A DNA stretch of 64,000 bases. Origin: Candidatus Krumholzibacteriota bacterium. GTDB lineage: Bacteria; Krumholzibacteriota; Krumholzibacteriia; Krumholzibacteriales; Krumholzibacteriaceae. Shown here one piece after another: positions 52,297 through 61,126 of this stretch (positions are counted from its first letter, which is position 1; each line of letters starts with the position of its first letter). The notes under the pieces were generated by a model. The model saw only the letters and a list, made by a program, of their open reading frames with translations, ran no database searches and was not told where the DNA came from. The position numbers and the translations under genes were made by a program. The DNA is taken from NCBI GenBank assembly GCA_016932415.1, contig JAFGCX010000030.1, positions 1 to 64,000 of the forward strand, in the 5' to 3' direction.

Positions 52297-54297
52297 TCAT
52301 TCCTGGTCGTCCTTTATGATCGCGACAAGCTCGGGAAGATCGATTCCGAGCTCCTTGAGCCTTGCGATCGTCGGTACGCCGTTATTCGTCCAGCCCCTGC
52401 GTTTGTACGCCGCGTCGACGACCTTGTTGTACTGATCCATCCGGAATTTTCTTGTTATCTCCATCTTTTCTTCAGTGCTCTTGCCCGACGGATCGATGCC
52501 GATGATCTCTTTCATCTGCCTGTCGTAATACTTGTCCGCCCGCGATTCGTACTCTTCCTTCGTCACAGGTCCGACAGCTCTGTACGGAGGCATGTCGTCC
52601 TTTCGAGTACCGAATCCGAGCATCCTGATCATTATCCTCTCGAGGTTATGTACCCTGGCTGATTGAGCAAGCATCTTTTCCTCATCGAGTGCGATGCCGG
52701 TCATTCCCTCGTGGAATTTGAAGAAATCCTCGACGTGGCCGGGGACCTTCGCCGCTTCCTGCGGTTTGTACTTCTTGTTATCGAGCGGTACAATATCGTT
52801 CCAGAGAAGCTTGCAGAGGCCGTGCAGGCCGAACCAGGTCCGCCACAGCGGATAATAATAGAGGGCTTCCGCCTTGTCCTCGAAGGTGGGGATCTGGTTG
52901 TTGACCATATCCATGAAGATCAGCCATGCTTCGTCATGCTGAGGACCTTTTACCGCCATTGTATAACCGGCCTGCTGCGCGAGGGATTCCTTGCAGACAT
53001 ACTCGGAATATTCAAGCCCCTTGACCTCCATCCCTATATCCTGCAGGAACGCAGCGTCTGCGCCGAGTTCCCTGATCCATTTTTCTTTCAACCACCGGAT
53101 ACCCATCCCGACCTCAACGCCGAACCCTTCACCTCGGGCCATCTCGTGGAGGCACTCGAGGACCTCGTCCTTCGCCCCGAACTTCAGCTCCTTGCCGCCT
53201 GTCTCTTTCGTCGTGATCACGCCGTTCTCAAACGACTCCATCACGAAAGCCATGCAGGTGCCGACCGAGATCGTATCTACGCCGTACGTGTCGCAATAAA
53301 AGTTGAATTCGGCCACGAAATCGGCATCGAAACATCCCATGTTGGCCCCGGCCGCAGCCGTTTCGTATTCAGGGCCGTCCACCATCACGACATCGCCTTT
53401 GTACGGCCCAGTCTTCAGCACGAAGCCGTCGATCGTCTTGGCGCACGCCATCGTGCATCCTTTCCAGCATCCGTCAGGAAAATCCTGCGTAAAGTATCTG
53501 GCTTTGAGAATGCTCGAACCGATCTTGTACGTCTCCTTATGAGAACCATACTTGTAATTGAGGACGGGGAGGAGGTCGTATTTATCCATGACATCGACGA
53601 TGTTCGCCGTACCGACCTGCCTCATCCTGCACTGGTCCTTGTCGAGAGTCGCCATCTCGGCGGTTATCTTCATGCCGTAATCCCTGATCATCTTAGGATC
53701 GACCGGATGGTTCAGGTCGTCTATTATCTCGATGGCGCCGGTAGGACAGGTATAAGCGCATGATGTACAGCCGATGCAGTGAGGATCGACTTCACCGAAC
53801 GGCATCGCGATATGACGGTCTATGCCGCGGCCGGCAAAATCGATTATCCGTTCCATCGCGAATTCGTCGCACCCGCGCACGCAGCGGCCGCAAAGGACGC
53901 ATGCTTTCGGATTCTCGTCGGTGAGGTCGCTTTTGTATTTCTTGCTGTCGGTTGCGCCGCACATCTTTGCCAGGCCCTGGATGACCGGGACGTTGGGCCA
54001 GCGCCCGAGATACATTTCGGCGAGGTTCCTTCTGTGAGTTTTGACTCTTTCGGAAGCTGTCTCGACTCTGATAGCAGTCCGGACGGGATAGTTGCACGAT
54101 GTGACCATCCTCTTTTTTCCATCCTCTTCGATCTCGACGACGCAAAGCCTGCAGACTCCGGCGGGCGTAAGGTCCTTGTGGTGACAGAGGGTAGGCACCT
54201 TGATCCCGCTTTCCCTGAGGATTTCGAGCAGGAAGGCATCTTTTTTTACTTCGATATCTTTTCCGTCGATATTGATATTGATCTTTGTCGTAGCCAT
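52297..54297 (-). CDS. NuoG-like Fe-S module fused to the AOR C-terminal domains (second half of a split AOR)
   Basis: 666 residues. Residues 1-80 are a 2Fe-2S domain (CHHKDLTPAGVCRLC plus a later Cys, as in NuoG/HoxU). About 130-210 hold two 4Fe-4S motifs, CVLCGRCVRGCDE and CIGCTSCAYTCPTGAI. From about 220 to the end the sequence is domains 2 and 3 of tungsten aldehyde ferredoxin oxidoreductase: GCWKGCTMACAK near 280 (cluster ligands, spaced C-x3-C-x3-C instead of C-x2-C-x3-C), GVDTISVGTCMAFVME and HGLCKLLWN near 494 with the fourth Cys. AOR domain 1 is missing here and lies at the front of the upstream gene. The start overlaps that gene's stop (TAATG). Confidence 0.88.
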   Translation of the reverse strand: MATTKININIDGKDIEVKKDAFLLEILRESGIKVPTLCHHKDLTPAGVCRLCVVEIEEDGKKRMVTSCNYPVRTAIRVETASERVKTHRRNLAEMYLGRWPNVPVIQGLAKMCGATDSKKYKSDLTDENPKACVLCGRCVRGCDEFAMERIIDFAGRGIDRHIAMPFGEVDPHCIGCTSCAYTCPTGAIEIIDDLNHPVDPKMIRDYGMKITAEMATLDKDQCRMRQVGTANIVDVMDKYDLLPVLNYKYGSHKETYKIGSSILKARYFTQDFPDGCWKGCTMACAKTIDGFVLKTGPYKGDVVMVDGPEYETAAAGANMGCFDADFVAEFNFYCDTYGVDTISVGTCMAFVMESFENGVITTKETGGKELKFGAKDEVLECLHEMARGEGFGVEVGMGIRWLKEKWIRELGADAAFLQDIGMEVKGLEYSEYVCKESLAQQAGYTMAVKGPQHDEAWLIFMDMVNNQIPTFEDKAEALYYYPLWRTWFGLHGLCKLLWNDIVPLDNKKYKPQEAAKVPGHVEDFFKFHEGMTGIALDEEKMLAQSARVHNLERIMIRMLGFGTRKDDMPPYRAVGPVTKEEYESRADKYYDRQMKEIIGIDPSGKSTEEKMEITRKFRMDQYNKVVDAAYKRRGWTNNGVPTIARLKELGIDLPELVAIIKDDQE

Positions 54298-57200
54298 TAT
54301 ATCACCTCCACCGCGTCGAAGTTGCAGCTTTCATAACAGATCCCGCATTTAATGCATTTATCGCCGTCGATATGATGCGTTTTTTTCTTCTCGCCCGTTA
54401 TGGCGTCGACCGGGCAGTTGATCGCGCAGAGGGTGCAACCCGTGCAATTCTGCGCGTCGATGCTGTACTTGATGAGCGCCTTGCATCTGCCACCGGCGCA
54501 TTTCTTTTCGTCGATATGCTGCTCGTATTCTTCCCTGAAATATTCAAGGGAGCTGAGCACCGGATTTGGAGCAGAGCCGCCGAGCTGGCAGAGGCTTGTG
54601 TCCCGCACCGTCCGGCACAATTCTTCAAGAGCTTCGATATCACCCGTCTTTCCTTCGCCGCCGCATATTCGCGTCAGCAGGATCTTCATATGGTGTAGTC
54701 CTTCGCGGCAGGCGGTGCATTTTCCGCAGGATTCATCGGCGAGAAATGCGATTGAATCCCTCGCGACATCGATGATACATGTTCTGTCGTCCATCACGCT
54801 CAGAACACCGGACCCGATCATCGATCCCGCCTCCATCAGAGAATCGAAACCGACAGGCAGGTCGAGTTTTTCCGCGGGAATGATCCCCCCGGAAGGTCCT
54901 CCAGTCTGAACAGCCTTGAAAACCCGGCCGGCGGGGACTCCTCCTCCTATATCCTCGATGATTTCGCGAAGAGTCGTGCCCATCGGGACCTCAACGAGGC
55001 CGGTGTTATTTACAGCGCCGGTGAGGGAGAAGACTTTCGTTCCGGAAGATCCGTCCCAAGCCGATCTGCTTACATCGCCCATGCCGATCGAGGAGAACCA
55101 GGAGGCTCCGCGATCTATTATCACCGGAACAGTCGCCCATGTCTCGACGTTGTTAAGGATCGTCGGTTTGCCCCTGAAGCCCGATTCGAAGTTGTGCAGA
55201 TATTTCGGCCTCGGTTCGCCCGCTTTCCCCGACATCGAAGCGAAAATAGCGCTCGATTCGCCGCTGACGAAGGCGCCCGCCCCGCGATGGATATTGATAT
55301 CGAAACAGAGGTCGCTTCCGAGAATGTTATCGCCGATAAGCCCGTAATCGACGCACTGGTCGATCGCTTTCCGCAGCCTCTCGATGGCGAGGGGGTATTC
55401 TTTCCTCGTATATATATATCCCGCGGTCGCTCCCGTCGCAAAGGCGCCTATCAACATTCCTTCGATCACCGAGTGGGGATCGCCCTCTATGATGCTTCTG
55501 TCAGAGAAAGCTCCAGGGCCTCCTTCATCCGCGTTACAGACGAGATATAACTCTTCATCCTTTTCCGCCGCCGCCTTGACCGCTGATTCCCATTTGATGC
55601 CTGTGGGAAATCCGCCGCCGCCCCGGCCCCTTATGCCGGAAGCGATGATTTCTTTAATGACATCCTCTTTTTTCCCGCCCGCCAGGACTTTTCTCAAAGC
55701 GGCGTATCCTCCGCGGGCGATATAATCGTCGATCTGTTCAGGATCGACGAGTCCGCGGTTCCTCAGGGCGACGAGCTGCTGTTTGCTGAAGAATCCAATA
55801 TCTTCGATCTTCGGACAAGCCTTGCCCGAGACAGGGTCGGTGTAGAGAAGCCTTTCGACAGTCTTGCCTTCGACAAGGGCGTCGATGATATCCCCGGCAT
55901 CCTTAAGGCCTGCCTTCTGGTAGAATATGCCGTGAGGCTGCACGAGGATGATCGGTCCATTGGCGCATATCCCATGACATCCCGTGCCTGTCACGAGATA
56001 ATCCTTTTCCAGTCCTTTTTCCTTAATGACTTCTACAAGCCTGTCGCGGATGGCGGGGCCTTTCGCCGATACGCATCCGGTCCCAGTGCAGACCATAAGG
56101 ATCCCCTTGTAACCGGAGCTTTCTTTTTTCTTTCTGGCGCTGATCCTGTCGAGGTCCTCAGGGGTTATCCGGATGGCGGTCATGTCAGAGTCTTCCCTGG
56201 CTGCAGGTGATCCTTTTTTGCCCTTTTCGACATTCTTAAGAAGCTTCGCTACGTCTTTAGCCTGCACGTTGCCGTATAGTTCTTCGCCTATCCTCACCAC
56301 CGGGGCGATGCTGCATGCTCCGAGGCAGGCCGCCTCCTCAAGGCTGTATTTCATATCACCGGTCGTTTCTCCAGCCTTGATGCCAAGGGCGCGCTCGAAC
56401 GACTCGAGTACTTTCGCTGAACCTTTCACGTGGCAGGCCGTGCCCATGCAGACCTGGACGATCGTCTTGCCTTTCGGTTCAAGGCTGAATGCTTTGTAGA
56501 ATGTGGCGATATGATAGAGGTGCGCTTTCTGCCTCCCCGTCTTTTTACATATTTCATCGATGGCAGTCTTCGAGACGTATCGGAAACGATCCTGTATGTC
56601 CTGCATCATCTCGACGACATATTCAGGGTCGCTCTGCCACTTCTCAATGATCCCGATTATCGCGTCGAGATCCTTTTTGGAAGTCTGAACGGCGATCTTC
56701 TTTGGGGTGACATCTTTCGCGGCCTTGCTTTCTTCGATCCTCCAGGCGGGAGTTATCTGCCTGTTCTTAAGAACGAGCGCCTTGATATTCTTGTCCCTGA
56801 AGACCGTTCCGATACCGCCTCTTCCCGCCTGCTTGATTCTGGGAAGAGCCCTTCGCCAATCGAAGAAGGAGAAGTTCAGCACTCCCATGTGAGTATGCTG
56901 CGCTCCGCGGCCAGCGGTGACGCAGGCGATATTTCTCATGTCGAGCTCATCGTCGGCGTACATCTCGGTCAATTCTTCAGCAAGGAGATGCGAATCTATG
57001 CTTTCTTCCGGAGCTGTCTCTATCGATACCCTGCCTGTGACGGCATCGATGACTACTATCACATCTTCGGCCGCTTTGCCGGTGACGACAAGAGCATCGA
57101 ATCCCGAGAACTTAAGATACGGCCCGAACCAGCCGCCGACGTTGCAGTCCATCACAGATTTGGTAAGGGGGGAGAGGGAGGTGACAATCGTTTTCCCTGA

Positions 57201-57500
57201 ACCGGGAAAAGATGTAGTCCCTCCGAGAGGCCCCTGGGAGAAACAGATCGGGTTGTTATTGTCGTTCCATTTCGTCTCTGCCGTTATCTCCTGGAACATA
57301 AGCCAGAGGTCGAATCCCTTTCCACCGGTCCAGAGTTTCTTCATCTGGTCTGATATTGGAAGGATGGTCACTTCGTTCTTATCGAGATCGACCCTCAGAG
57401 CCCTGCTGGCGTATCCTCTATCAAGATCGATCACTTCAAATGTAAACTCGCAAAGCGACTTATGCGCCTTTTTCATCTTCAAAAGATCTTTATCCGGCAT
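54297..57500 (-). CDS. AOR N-terminal domain fused to NuoE, NuoF and ferredoxin modules (first half of a split AOR)
   Basis: 1067 residues. About 15-270 are AOR domain 1, which holds the pyranopterin in W enzymes: KLWTGGKGFDLWLMF, CFSQGPLGGTTSFPGSGK and AGRGGIGTVFRDKNIKALV. About 275-425 are NuoE (CMGTACHVKG and CLGACSIAPV bind a 2Fe-2S cluster). About 455-545 are the thioredoxin-like 2Fe-2S part of HndC/HoxF. About 560-985 are the NuoF core (GRGGGGFPTGIKW for FMN/NADH, CNADEGGPGAFSDR, SCGKCTACREG). The end has two 4Fe-4S motifs, CTGCTLCAINCPVDAI and CIKCGICYESCNFDAV. With the next gene it would link aldehyde (or similar acid-aldehyde) chemistry to NAD. AGGAGG precedes the ATG. Confidence 0.88.
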   Translation of the reverse strand: MPDKDLLKMKKAHKSLCEFTFEVIDLDRGYASRALRVDLDKNEVTILPISDQMKKLWTGGKGFDLWLMFQEITAETKWNDNNNPICFSQGPLGGTTSFPGSGKTIVTSLSPLTKSVMDCNVGGWFGPYLKFSGFDALVVTGKAAEDVIVVIDAVTGRVSIETAPEESIDSHLLAEELTEMYADDELDMRNIACVTAGRGAQHTHMGVLNFSFFDWRRALPRIKQAGRGGIGTVFRDKNIKALVLKNRQITPAWRIEESKAAKDVTPKKIAVQTSKKDLDAIIGIIEKWQSDPEYVVEMMQDIQDRFRYVSKTAIDEICKKTGRQKAHLYHIATFYKAFSLEPKGKTIVQVCMGTACHVKGSAKVLESFERALGIKAGETTGDMKYSLEEAACLGACSIAPVVRIGEELYGNVQAKDVAKLLKNVEKGKKGSPAAREDSDMTAIRITPEDLDRISARKKKESSGYKGILMVCTGTGCVSAKGPAIRDRLVEVIKEKGLEKDYLVTGTGCHGICANGPIILVQPHGIFYQKAGLKDAGDIIDALVEGKTVERLLYTDPVSGKACPKIEDIGFFSKQQLVALRNRGLVDPEQIDDYIARGGYAALRKVLAGGKKEDVIKEIIASGIRGRGGGGFPTGIKWESAVKAAAEKDEELYLVCNADEGGPGAFSDRSIIEGDPHSVIEGMLIGAFATGATAGYIYTRKEYPLAIERLRKAIDQCVDYGLIGDNILGSDLCFDINIHRGAGAFVSGESSAIFASMSGKAGEPRPKYLHNFESGFRGKPTILNNVETWATVPVIIDRGASWFSSIGMGDVSRSAWDGSSGTKVFSLTGAVNNTGLVEVPMGTTLREIIEDIGGGVPAGRVFKAVQTGGPSGGIIPAEKLDLPVGFDSLMEAGSMIGSGVLSVMDDRTCIIDVARDSIAFLADESCGKCTACREGLHHMKILLTRICGGEGKTGDIEALEELCRTVRDTSLCQLGGSAPNPVLSSLEYFREEYEQHIDEKKCAGGRCKALIKYSIDAQNCTGCTLCAINCPVDAITGEKKKTHHIDGDKCIKCGICYESCNFDAVEVI

Positions 57501-57701
57501 TGATTCGGCCTCCTGTAAGGTTTATTTTTTTCAGGATTCCAAATATACACCGTTTCGACCGGTTTTTAAAGGAGAAAATCGATGACTCAACCTTCGATTG
57601 AGCAGGCTGCCGGAAAATATTATAAAAATATAATGCTATGATAATATGGATGTTAGAAGGTTGAAACCTCTGGGGTTCCGTTATCTGCCGCAGCAATTTT
57701 G

Positions 57702-57725
57702 CGTTATGTACAAAATAACATAACG
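57702..57725. promoter_or_regulatory. ModE-type operator candidate
   Basis: Perfect inverted repeat CGTTATGT (57702-57709), eight-base spacer, ACATAACG (57718-57725). Known ModE and tungsten-responsive TunR operators have TATA/GTTAT-rich arms of this shape. It touches the -35 box of the wtpA promoter and lies about 200 bases before the split AOR gene, with a ModE-type gene in the same island. Confidence 0.6.
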
Positions 57726-57726
57726 G

Positions 57727-57754
57727 TTGACAAAAGGAAATTTTATGATATTTA
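57727..57754 (+). promoter_or_regulatory. wtp operon promoter
   Basis: Perfect TTGACA (57727-57732), a 16-base spacer and TATTTA, directly next to the inverted repeat. The rest of the 336-base gap between the divergent units (57501-57700) holds AT-rich stretches (TATTATAAAAATATAAT near 57618) that could serve the reverse promoter, but no -35 box is convincing there. Confidence 0.45.
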
Positions 57755-57836
57755 TTAATTCAGTAATAGATGAAACTGTAGGTGATATCTTAATAAAAAG
57801 GTAAAAGCCGAGAGAAAAAGCAGGTCTGGAGAAGAA

Positions 57837-58871
57837 ATGATCAATGTCATTTCGGGAAAATCCCGCGAGAAAAAAGGCGTCATCTTTCCGCCTTTTGCAG
57901 TTGGAAAGGCGATATTCAGGGGGATACTTCTCTTTTCGTTGATCCTGATCATTTCCTCCTGTACGAGGACAGGTGGCACAAAAGAGAAAAAACTGACGAT
58001 CTTTCACGCCGGTTCCCTTTCTGTCCCGTTCAAGAGGATCGCCGAGGCATATCAGGCCGAACATCCAGGCGTGAAGATATTGATCGAATCGGCGGGAAGC
58101 AGGGTCTGCGCGAGAAAGATAAGCGATCTTGGCCGCAGATGCGATATCATGGCTTCGGCCGACTATACGGTGATCGATGACCTTCTCATACCTGACCATG
58201 CCACGTGGAGCATAAAATTCGCAAGCAACGAAATGGTGATAGCTTTCCACGAGGATTCGAAAAGATCGGTCGAGATCGATTCTGAAAACTGGCTCGATAT
58301 CCTCCTCGATCCCGATGTCGCTTACGGCAGGTCCGATCCAGATTCAGACCCCTGCGGTTACAGGACTGTTTTAACAGTCAGGCTGGCCGAGGCTTTTTAC
58401 GGCAGGGAAGGATTCGCGAGAGATCTTCTGGCAAAGGATCAGAGGTATATCAGGCCGAAGGAGGTCGATCTTCTTGCCCTTCTGGAAGCATCTGCGATCG
58501 ATTACCTTTTCATCTACAGATCGGTCGCCAGCCAGCATGGCCTGAAGTATCTCATGCTGCCATTCGAGATAAACCTCAGGGAGGCAGCGCTTGCGGAACA
58601 CTATAAAACAGTCTCGGTCGAGATAACCGGAAAAGAACCAGGCAGCTCGATCACTAAATACGGAGCGCCGATGATCTACGGCGTGACGATCCCTCTGAAC
58701 GCTCCGGAGACCGACCTTGCCATCACGTTCCTCGAATTCCTCCTCGATCCTGAAAAGGGACTTGCTATCATGGAGGAATGCGGACAACCGTCGGTCGTTC
58801 CTTCGCCGGCGGAGACGTACCGCTTTATCCCCGACCGGTTGAAACGGTTCGCCACAGAACCTGGGACCTGA
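57837..58871 (+). CDS. wtpA: tungstate/molybdate-binding lipoprotein WtpA
   Basis: 344 residues. A long N-terminus of about 20 residues precedes the signal, which ends IISSC (lipobox), then TIFHAGSLSVPF, the oxyanion-binding start of the family. ESAGSRVCARKISDLGR, CDIMASADYTVIDD, PDSDPCGYRT and AIDYLFIYRSVASQHGL follow the WtpA rather than the ModA pattern. It would capture tungstate (or molybdate) outside the inner membrane. GGAGAAGA lies upstream. First gene of a seven-gene forward operon. Confidence 0.92.
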   Translation: MINVISGKSREKKGVIFPPFAVGKAIFRGILLFSLILIISSCTRTGGTKEKKLTIFHAGSLSVPFKRIAEAYQAEHPGVKILIESAGSRVCARKISDLGRRCDIMASADYTVIDDLLIPDHATWSIKFASNEMVIAFHEDSKRSVEIDSENWLDILLDPDVAYGRSDPDSDPCGYRTVLTVRLAEAFYGREGFARDLLAKDQRYIRPKEVDLLALLEASAIDYLFIYRSVASQHGLKYLMLPFEINLREAALAEHYKTVSVEITGKEPGSSITKYGAPMIYGVTIPLNAPETDLAITFLEFLLDPEKGLAIMEECGQPSVVPSPAETYRFIPDRLKRFATEPGT

Positions 58872-58876
58872 GAGGC

Positions 58877-59713
58877 ATGGCGAAGTCACGAAAGGATCAA
58901 ATGGGGCAGGTGAAAAAGGGGATCAGAAAAACGCGGACGGTAGAGCCGCTCAACCTGCTGTTCGCCGCGCTCGGCGGATTGATCCTGCTTTTTATAATTG
59001 CTCCTCTTGCCGGTCTCTTTCTTAACGTGACGCCGGAAGAGCTTGCCGATACGGCGCGTGAGGGTGAGGTGAGGACGAGCATATGGCTTACCCTTGCCAC
59101 ATCGATGGGGGCTACTCTCATCTTTTCTATAGCTTCGGTCCCGATGGCCTATCTTCTCGCCCGAAAGCGTTTTCCCCTGAAGGAACTGGTGAACGGGATC
59201 ATCGATATCCCGGTCGTCATCCCGCATTCAGCCGCCGGGATAGCCCTGCTCGGAGTAATATCGAGGAACACTCCCCTCGGTTCTCTTGGCGAGAAAACCG
59301 GCATCCCATTCGTTGGCGGATACGCGGGGATAATGATAGCGATGGCTTTTGTAAGCGTACCATATCTCGTAAACGCGGCGCGCGATGGCTTCTCCGCAGT
59401 TCCGGTGGAGCTTGAAAAAGCGGCGTTGAATCTCGGAGCTTCACCTTTCCGAGTCTTCCGTACTATCTCGATGCCGCTCGCCTGGAGATCGATTCTCTCC
59501 GGGCTGATACTGATGTGGGCGAGAGGGATGAGCGAATTCGGAGCGGTTCTTGTGATCGCCTATCATCCCATGATAACGCCGGTATTGATATATGAACGGT
59601 TCGGCGCCTTTGGATTGAAATACGCAAGGCCCGTATCCGTTCTTTTCATCACTATATGTCTCGTCTTCTTCATCGCGATGCGGATGATCGCAAGGAGCAG
59701 GGATGATGCTTGA
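58877..59713 (+). CDS. wtpB: tungstate ABC transporter permease WtpB
   Basis: About 278 residues from ATG 58877 (AGAGG upstream, five bases after wtpA); ATG 58901 is also possible. Six membrane spans. The EAA loop that docks the ATPase is VPVELEKAALNLGASPFRVFR near 178. FIAPLAGLFLN-type first span and RTSIWLTLATSMGATLIFS are typical of ModB/WtpB permeases. Overlaps wtpC by 11 bases. Confidence 0.92.
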   Translation: MAKSRKDQMGQVKKGIRKTRTVEPLNLLFAALGGLILLFIIAPLAGLFLNVTPEELADTAREGEVRTSIWLTLATSMGATLIFSIASVPMAYLLARKRFPLKELVNGIIDIPVVIPHSAAGIALLGVISRNTPLGSLGEKTGIPFVGGYAGIMIAMAFVSVPYLVNAARDGFSAVPVELEKAALNLGASPFRVFRTISMPLAWRSILSGLILMWARGMSEFGAVLVIAYHPMITPVLIYERFGAFGLKYARPVSVLFITICLVFFIAMRMIARSRDDA

Positions 59714-60761
59714 AGTAAGGGGGCTGTCTAAAAAACTCGGAGATTTTCAGCTCGACGATATCTCTTTCACAGTCGAGACGGGGGAATATTTCGTCCTTCT
59801 CGGAGCTTCGGGAACGGGAAAGACAGTCCTGCTGGAGACCCTCACCGGGATCATCCGCGCCGACCGAGGCACTATCACGCATGGCGGCATCGATATCACA
59901 GATGAGAAGATCCAGAAGAGGAAGATCGCGATTGTGTTCCAGGACCAGGCTCTCTTTCCGCATATGTCGGTCAGGCAGAACCTCGCCTACAGCCTTCGCG
60001 CGAGGGGGATAAAAGGTGCTGCTGAAGCGGAAAGGATCAGTCAACTCGCCCGATCGATGGAGATCGAACCACTCCTCGATCGCAGGCCCGGGGCCCTTTC
60101 CGGCGGAGAGGCGCAAAGGGTCGCTCTGGCGAGAGCGCTCGCTTCCGAACCGGATTGCATTCTTCTCGACGAACCGCTTTCATCGCTCGACAGCAACACG
60201 CGCAAGAAGATAAGGGCGATCCTAAGACGGTTGAACCGAAATGGAATAACGATCATCCATGTTACCCATGATTACGAAGAAGCGATCTCGCTCGCCGTCA
60301 GGATCGGGGTGATGGAACGCGGGTCGATAGTCCAGGTAGACACCCCGGAAAATATCCTGCGCCATCCGAAATCTGAATTCGTAGCCGGTTTCGTCGGGAT
60401 AAAGAACTTTTTCAGGGGAAAGATCAGGCGCGGCGCGAGCGGCGCTCAGCCAGAATTCATAACGGGCGGAGCGAACTTTACCGTCTCTACGGATATCGCC
60501 GGGGGGGACGCTTTCGCGATAATCAGGAGCGAGGATATAGTCCTGACCAGTGACAAGCCTTCCCATAACGATATGAATATCCTCAGTGGCAGAGTGACAG
60601 ATATAAGCAGGGTGCGGTCCGGTATCGAGATCGTCGTTGATTCTGACGTGGAGATATCGGCTGTCATACCGGCTCAACGGTTCGATGATGGAGCGATAGG
60701 GATCGGGAGCGACCTTTATCTTTCCTTCGGAGCGGACCAGGTAAGGATAATGGAGGTCTAG
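59703..60761 (+). CDS. wtpC: tungstate ABC transporter ATPase WtpC
   Basis: 352 residues. Walker A GASGTGKT near 33, Q-loop FQDQALFPHMS, signature ALSGGEAQRVALARAL near 130, Walker B CILLDEPLSSLDS, and the switch His in IIHVTHD. The C-terminal part (about 230-350) is an OB/TOBE-type domain, which in ModC/WtpC can bind the oxyanion and shut the transporter. It starts inside wtpB, so the pair is co-translated. Confidence 0.93.
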   Translation: MMLEVRGLSKKLGDFQLDDISFTVETGEYFVLLGASGTGKTVLLETLTGIIRADRGTITHGGIDITDEKIQKRKIAIVFQDQALFPHMSVRQNLAYSLRARGIKGAAEAERISQLARSMEIEPLLDRRPGALSGGEAQRVALARALASEPDCILLDEPLSSLDSNTRKKIRAILRRLNRNGITIIHVTHDYEEAISLAVRIGVMERGSIVQVDTPENILRHPKSEFVAGFVGIKNFFRGKIRRGASGAQPEFITGGANFTVSTDIAGGDAFAIIRSEDIVLTSDKPSHNDMNILSGRVTDISRVRSGIEIVVDSDVEISAVIPAQRFDDGAIGIGSDLYLSFGADQVRIMEV

Positions 60762-60766
60762 TGTCG

Positions 60767-61126
60767 ATGGAACCCCGGGCGAAACTCTTCCTTTACGATT
60801 CTGAAAGGGGAGGGCTTTTCGGCGATGGGAGGTACGAGCTGCTCGACGCGGTGCGCGAGCACGGTTCGCTCCAGGAGGCGGCGAGAAGGCTCGGAAGAGG
60901 ATATCGCAAGGCCTGGGAAGATATAAGAAAGGCGGAGAAGGCGCTTGGCCGAAGGCTTGTGGACCGCTCCAGGGGAGGGCGCGATGGGGGATCTTCGCGG
61001 TTGACTGTTTTCGGGACAGAGCTTCTGGACGCGTGGAAAAGATACAGGAGGGCGGTCGACGGCGATATAGAAAACGCTTATGAAAGATTTCTCAGAAAAC
61101 TCGTAGAAGGAGAATATGATGAGTGA
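60767..61126 (+). CDS. ModE-type winged-helix DNA-binding protein lacking the oxyanion domain
   Basis: 119 residues from ATG 60767 (GGAGG ten bases upstream; GTG 60761 overlapping the wtpC stop is an alternative). LLDAVREHGSLQEAARRLGRGYRKAWEDI is the LysR/ModE-like helix-turn-helix region (shown by its pattern GSLxxAAxxLxxxYxxAW), then the RSRGGRDGGSSRLTVFGTELLD wing. It is a stand-alone ModE N-terminal domain with no Mop/TOBE domain, so it must sense metal some other way or only by partner. Natural candidate to bind the repeat at 57702. Confidence 0.85.
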   Translation: MEPRAKLFLYDSERGGLFGDGRYELLDAVREHGSLQEAARRLGRGYRKAWEDIRKAEKALGRRLVDRSRGGRDGGSSRLTVFGTELLDAWKRYRRAVDGDIENAYERFLRKLVEGEYDE

